NCBI RefSeq assembly: GCF_011250565.1
Contig: NZ_JAANMS010000002.1
Location: 1 to 64,000, forward strand
DNA length: 64,000 nt
Reading direction: 5' to 3'
From: Nocardioides sp. IC4_145
GTDB taxonomy: Bacteria > Actinomycetota > Actinomycetes > Propionibacteriales > Nocardioidaceae
Under the pieces are notes generated by a model. The model saw nothing but the letters and a program-made list of their open reading frames with translations. It was not told where the DNA came from and did no database searches. The position numbers and the translations under genes were made by a program. Each line of letters opens with the position of its first letter. Positions within the stretch are counted from its first letter, which is position 1. Positions 61,506 to 64,000 of this stretch are shown here, one piece after another.

Positions 61506-62912
61506 CTAGATGCTGCTGCTGTCGGAGTCGCCGCCGCGGTAGGTCCAGCCGATGCCCTGGCCCGGCTCCTGGGCGCATGGGATGCGCAACTCACCTTCGA
61601 AGACATGGTCCACGCCCCGCGCGGTCACCTTGAAGCGAGCCACCACCTCAGGAGCATGCGCACCGCTGTAGATGGCGAAACGCTCCGCGGACGACTCGGT
61701 GCTGCGGGGCCGCAGGTCGCCAACGTCCCAGGTCACGCAGTAACCGCCGTCAGACAACGCTTCCACCTCGACGTCGGACCGCCAGGCTGCACTGCGGGGG
61801 ATGACCGGGCTGCGAACAGAGCCGTAGAGCGAAGCCAAGCTGCTGTCCTTGCCCCACTCCACCGGCGGGTCGGGCAGCTGCTGGAACACCCGGAACCCCT
61901 CGCCGCCGTGGTCGCAGTACTCCGAGTCGGACTCCGCTAGCACGACCACATCGGCGGCGAAGTACACCTGCGCCCGCACCGCCACCAGGTACTTGGTGGA
62001 TTCGTTGGTCAGCCGAAGCTTCCCTGCCGCTCGGTAGTGCCGGATGAAGTCGGCAGCTACGGCGGGCACGGCCTCGCCCGCAGTGTCTCGCCAGCGCTCA
62101 ACCTGACCTCGGAACGTGGCGGACGAACGACGGTCCTGCTCAAATCGGGTGCTCTTCATCAGCGCATCGAGCCCGGCAGTGCTGAAGGGCGATCCACCAC
62201 GAGGGGCCTCGCGCGGCAGCGCGTCGAGGAGCTCGTCCGCCTTGCGGGCGATCAGTTGCCGAATGAGGTCGGGCACGTTGTCGGGGTCCAGGTGGTCGAA
62301 GCCGCCTTCGTAGCCCATCGTGATGACGGCTCCACGATCGGCTGCCTGGTCACGGCGGCGCTCAAGGTTGATGATGTCGTTGCTGCTCGCGGGTCGCGTG
62401 GCACCAGAGCTGCGCACGAACACCTCGCCGTCGCGCACAGCCAACTTGGTCTGGTCGTCCGTGTAGTCCTTGCGGCAGGCGTGGATCCGGTCGCCCCAGC
62501 GGGGCGGGTCCACGGTTACGGCGAGCACCAGGCCGTCCGCATGGTCGATGAAGTTGTAGTCCCAGCGCGGGCCGTCCTCGCCCACGTACGGCAGCACTGC
62601 CGCGACCAGTTCGGCACCGTCTACACGCTCGGCAGGGTCCACATGCTGGCCCTGCACACCCACCAGCAGCACCCCGTGGCCACCCAGGTGCGCCTCGGCG
62701 ACGTCGGGCATGCGGTTGGCCATACCCAGCACGGTGCGGGCGATCACGACAGCCGACCGCTTGCGGCTGCCCTTACCGAAAGGCAGCGCGCCCTTGAGTT
62801 CCAGCCAGCCAACTTCGGACAGGTCACCCAGCGACAGGGCGTGGTCCACGAGGGCGTGCCAGCCAGCGTTGCCGCTGGGCAGTCGGGTCAGGTCTAGGTC
62901 CACGGAGGCCAT
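61506..62912 (-). CDS. AlbA_2 (Schlafen-type) domain protein
   Basis: 468 aa from ATG 62912. N-terminal residues 30-170: VGWLELKGALPFGKGSRKRSAVVIARTVLGMANRMPD, GGHGVLLVGVQGQHVDPAE and later VFVRSSGATRPASSNDI fit an AlbA_2 putative nucleic-acid-binding domain. The roughly 270-residue remainder is unrecognised: helical, then beta-rich and Ig-like (VVARFKVTARGVDHVFEGELRIPC). The gene follows a small Zn-ribbon-like gene by 27 nt. AlbA_2 proteins are frequent in phage-defence and regulatory loci; the role here is unknown. Confidence 0.65.
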   Translation of the reverse strand: MASVDLDLTRLPSGNAGWHALVDHALSLGDLSEVGWLELKGALPFGKGSRKRSAVVIARTVLGMANRMPDVAEAHLGGHGVLLVGVQGQHVDPAERVDGAELVAAVLPYVGEDGPRWDYNFIDHADGLVLAVTVDPPRWGDRIHACRKDYTDDQTKLAVRDGEVFVRSSGATRPASSNDIINLERRRDQAADRGAVITMGYEGGFDHLDPDNVPDLIRQLIARKADELLDALPREAPRGGSPFSTAGLDALMKSTRFEQDRRSSATFRGQVERWRDTAGEAVPAVAADFIRHYRAAGKLRLTNESTKYLVAVRAQVYFAADVVVLAESDSEYCDHGGEGFRVFQQLPDPPVEWGKDSSLASLYGSVRSPVIPRSAAWRSDVEVEALSDGGYCVTWDVGDLRPRSTESSAERFAIYSGAHAPEVVARFKVTARGVDHVFEGELRIPCAQEPGQGIGWTYRGGDSDSSSI

Positions 62913-62939
62913 GCTCTCAGCCGATGCCGACAGTTTCGG

Positions 62940-63314
62940 TCACTCGGACGACGACTGAGCTTCGTGGTGTTTACGTCGCAGAACCTCGCGCCAGTTGGTG
63001 GCATCCAGCCAGGTCTTCTCCAGCAACTGGACGGTCCACTCGATCAGATCCCACGCCGTGCGCAGATCTTCCACACCGATTGCGTACGGCTCGCCACCGG
63101 TCGGGTCGCACACCTCGTGCAGCGCGTTCCAGGGGACGGGATCGGGAAACTCGCTGATTTCACTGAGGCTATGGCTGGGGCCGGGGTACTTCTCGTGCCA
63201 GGCGCGCACGGCGCCCTCCTGAACCATGACCTCGCTCATGCGCACGTGCACCCAGCCGTCGCGGTCAGCAATCTCGAAGCCGCAGGCGGCGCAGTCCCAC
63301 TTGATCTCCTCCAC
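62940..63314 (-). CDS. Small protein with CxxC pair, upstream of the AlbA_2 gene
   Basis: 124 aa from GTG 63314 (frame open to 63704 but of poor composition). N-terminus KWDCAACGFEIADRDGWVHV has one CxxC, a half zinc knuckle. The rest is helical (VRAWHEKYPGPSHSLSEI, ...EDLRTAWDLIEWTVQLLEKTW). No family recognised. Same strand and 27 nt before the AlbA_2 gene, so probably one operon. Confidence 0.6.
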   Translation of the reverse strand: MEEIKWDCAACGFEIADRDGWVHVRMSEVMVQEGAVRAWHEKYPGPSHSLSEISEFPDPVPWNALHEVCDPTGGEPYAIGVEDLRTAWDLIEWTVQLLEKTWLDATNWREVLRRKHHEAQSSSE

Positions 63315-63544
63315 ACTGCGATCCTGCCGAGAGTGTCCAGTCAAGCGCCACCGGATGCTTGCGCTCCCGTGCTCGCTCAGTACCGGGCTGCGTCCTGGCT
63401 GCCCGCCGTGGCGCCTTTCCCCCGCCATTGACTGTGCGCTCTCGCCGCCAAGCGCACCCGTTCGGACGTTCCCGAGATCTTCGGCTCGTTCTGCGATAGG
63501 CAGGGACGGCGAACCCTTCTCCAGGCCAACGAGGTGCACAGAGA

Positions 63545-64000
63545 TGACCAGACCGAGCCGCCTGCTAGCACTTCTGGTTGCGCTACTGAGCTCGTCCGCC
63601 CTGACTGCGGTTTCGACCCCGGCCTCCGCGCAGACCGCTGCCGAGCCGCAGCAGGTGCGGCTCAGTTCTTGGCCTCGAGGCGCCACGCTCACCCCGAAGG
63701 CCAAGGATGTGGAGGAGGGCGACCGGCTGACCCTCGCCGCGGTGATCGAGTCGCCTTCGCGGGCGAGGAAGGTGACGCTGCAGAAGTACCGGCCGCCGCT
63801 CTACGTCGGGGACGACGCGGAGTGGAACGCGGTGAAGTCGCGCAATGTGCGAGGCGCGAAGCGGGTCAGGTTCGCGGTCGTAGCCACCGGCCCCAACACC
63901 GAGCGGTATCGCGCGGCTATCACTTACAAGAACGCCAAGCCCGTCACGACCCAACCCGTCAGCGTGAACGTGTGGCGCTGGATCCCACTGTCGGACTACG
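63545..64000 (+). CDS. Secreted protein, N-terminal part (runs off the window)
   Basis: 152 codons visible from ATG 63545. Sec signal peptide RLLALLVALLSSSALTAVST with cleavage near ASAQ. The mature start is beta-rich and Ig-like (LTLAAVIESPSRARKVTLQKY, RFAVVATGPNTERYRAAITY), as in extracellular domains of actinobacterial secreted enzymes. The C-terminus and thus function are out of view. Confidence 0.7.

Noticed and set aside
61090..61600. Possible aminoglycoside phosphotransferase remnant on the minus strand
   Set aside because: Only a faint likeness over about 30 residues and no nucleotide or catalytic motif.
62940..63704. 254-codon version of the CxxC protein
   Set aside because: The first 130 codons lack protein-like composition and run antisense into the secreted-protein gene; the GTG at 63314 is preferred.

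Overview
The window reads as chromosome of a high-GC actinobacterium, most like Nocardioides or a close relative. The base composition is strongly G+C biased, GTG starts are common, neighbouring genes are coupled by ATGA or GTGA overlaps, many start codons look leaderless, acyl-CoA (fatty acid, branched-chain and terpenoid) catabolism genes are abundant, and there is a dispersed palindromic repeat built on GGCTGGTCGAGGA. The genus call is an inference from style and gene content; no rRNA or other marker is present, and I saw no tRNA genes or CRISPR arrays.

Layout, 1-43.8 kb (core chromosome). The left edge holds the end of an unknown gene, then a coupled sulfotransferase and two glycosyltransferases (cell-surface glycan work). 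A MalY/PatB-type C-S lyase diverges from a polar amino acid ABC transporter (binding lipoprotein, permease, ATPase). Next come a CaiB-type CoA transferase/racemase coupled to a glutamine amidotransferase, a Baeyer-Villiger-like monooxygenase, a CsbD stress protein, a DEAD-box helicase, a CPBP protease, a NAD(P)-binding oxidoreductase and a MerR regulator. The MerR gene diverges from a thiolase and a trifunctional FadB-like enzyme, and the promoters of the thiolase and the CaiB gene share the same dyad. After an ABC-2 type exporter come three catabolic blocks: an acyl-CoA dehydrogenase/SDR/APH-type kinase/phosphatase operon that resembles 4-hydroxyacyl-CoA (levulinate, Lva) catabolism; a divergent SDR; and a seven-gene TetR-led operon with AtuA-like protein, two acyl-CoA dehydrogenases and both subunits of a biotin-dependent acyl-CoA carboxylase, the alpha subunit of which carries a palindromic repeat in frame. 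A coupled four-gene WXG100/DUF1023 hydrolase/lipoprotein cassette, a TauE/SafE permease and a large secreted M14 carboxypeptidase close this part.

43.8-about 60.3 kb (integrated accessory DNA). The chromosome breaks inside the 3' end of an acyl-CoA dehydrogenase gene (only about 30 C-terminal codons remain). Immediately beyond lie a small DNA-binding (excisionase-like) protein and a tyrosine integrase. Then come a decayed IS30-type transposase, a tandem of stable hairpins, a divided large serine recombinase operon (catalytic half and coiled-coil/winged-helix half as separate, overlapping genes with two tiny upstream ORFs), several orphan small genes, an intact IS481-family insertion sequence (1087 bp), a possible defence-type Ymh-domain gene and a second, apparently decaying tyrosine integrase.

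60.3-64 kb holds a small lipoprotein gene, a two-gene AlbA_2 (Schlafen-type) cassette and the start of a secreted protein that runs off the window. Whether this stretch is still island or already chromosome cannot be decided from the window.
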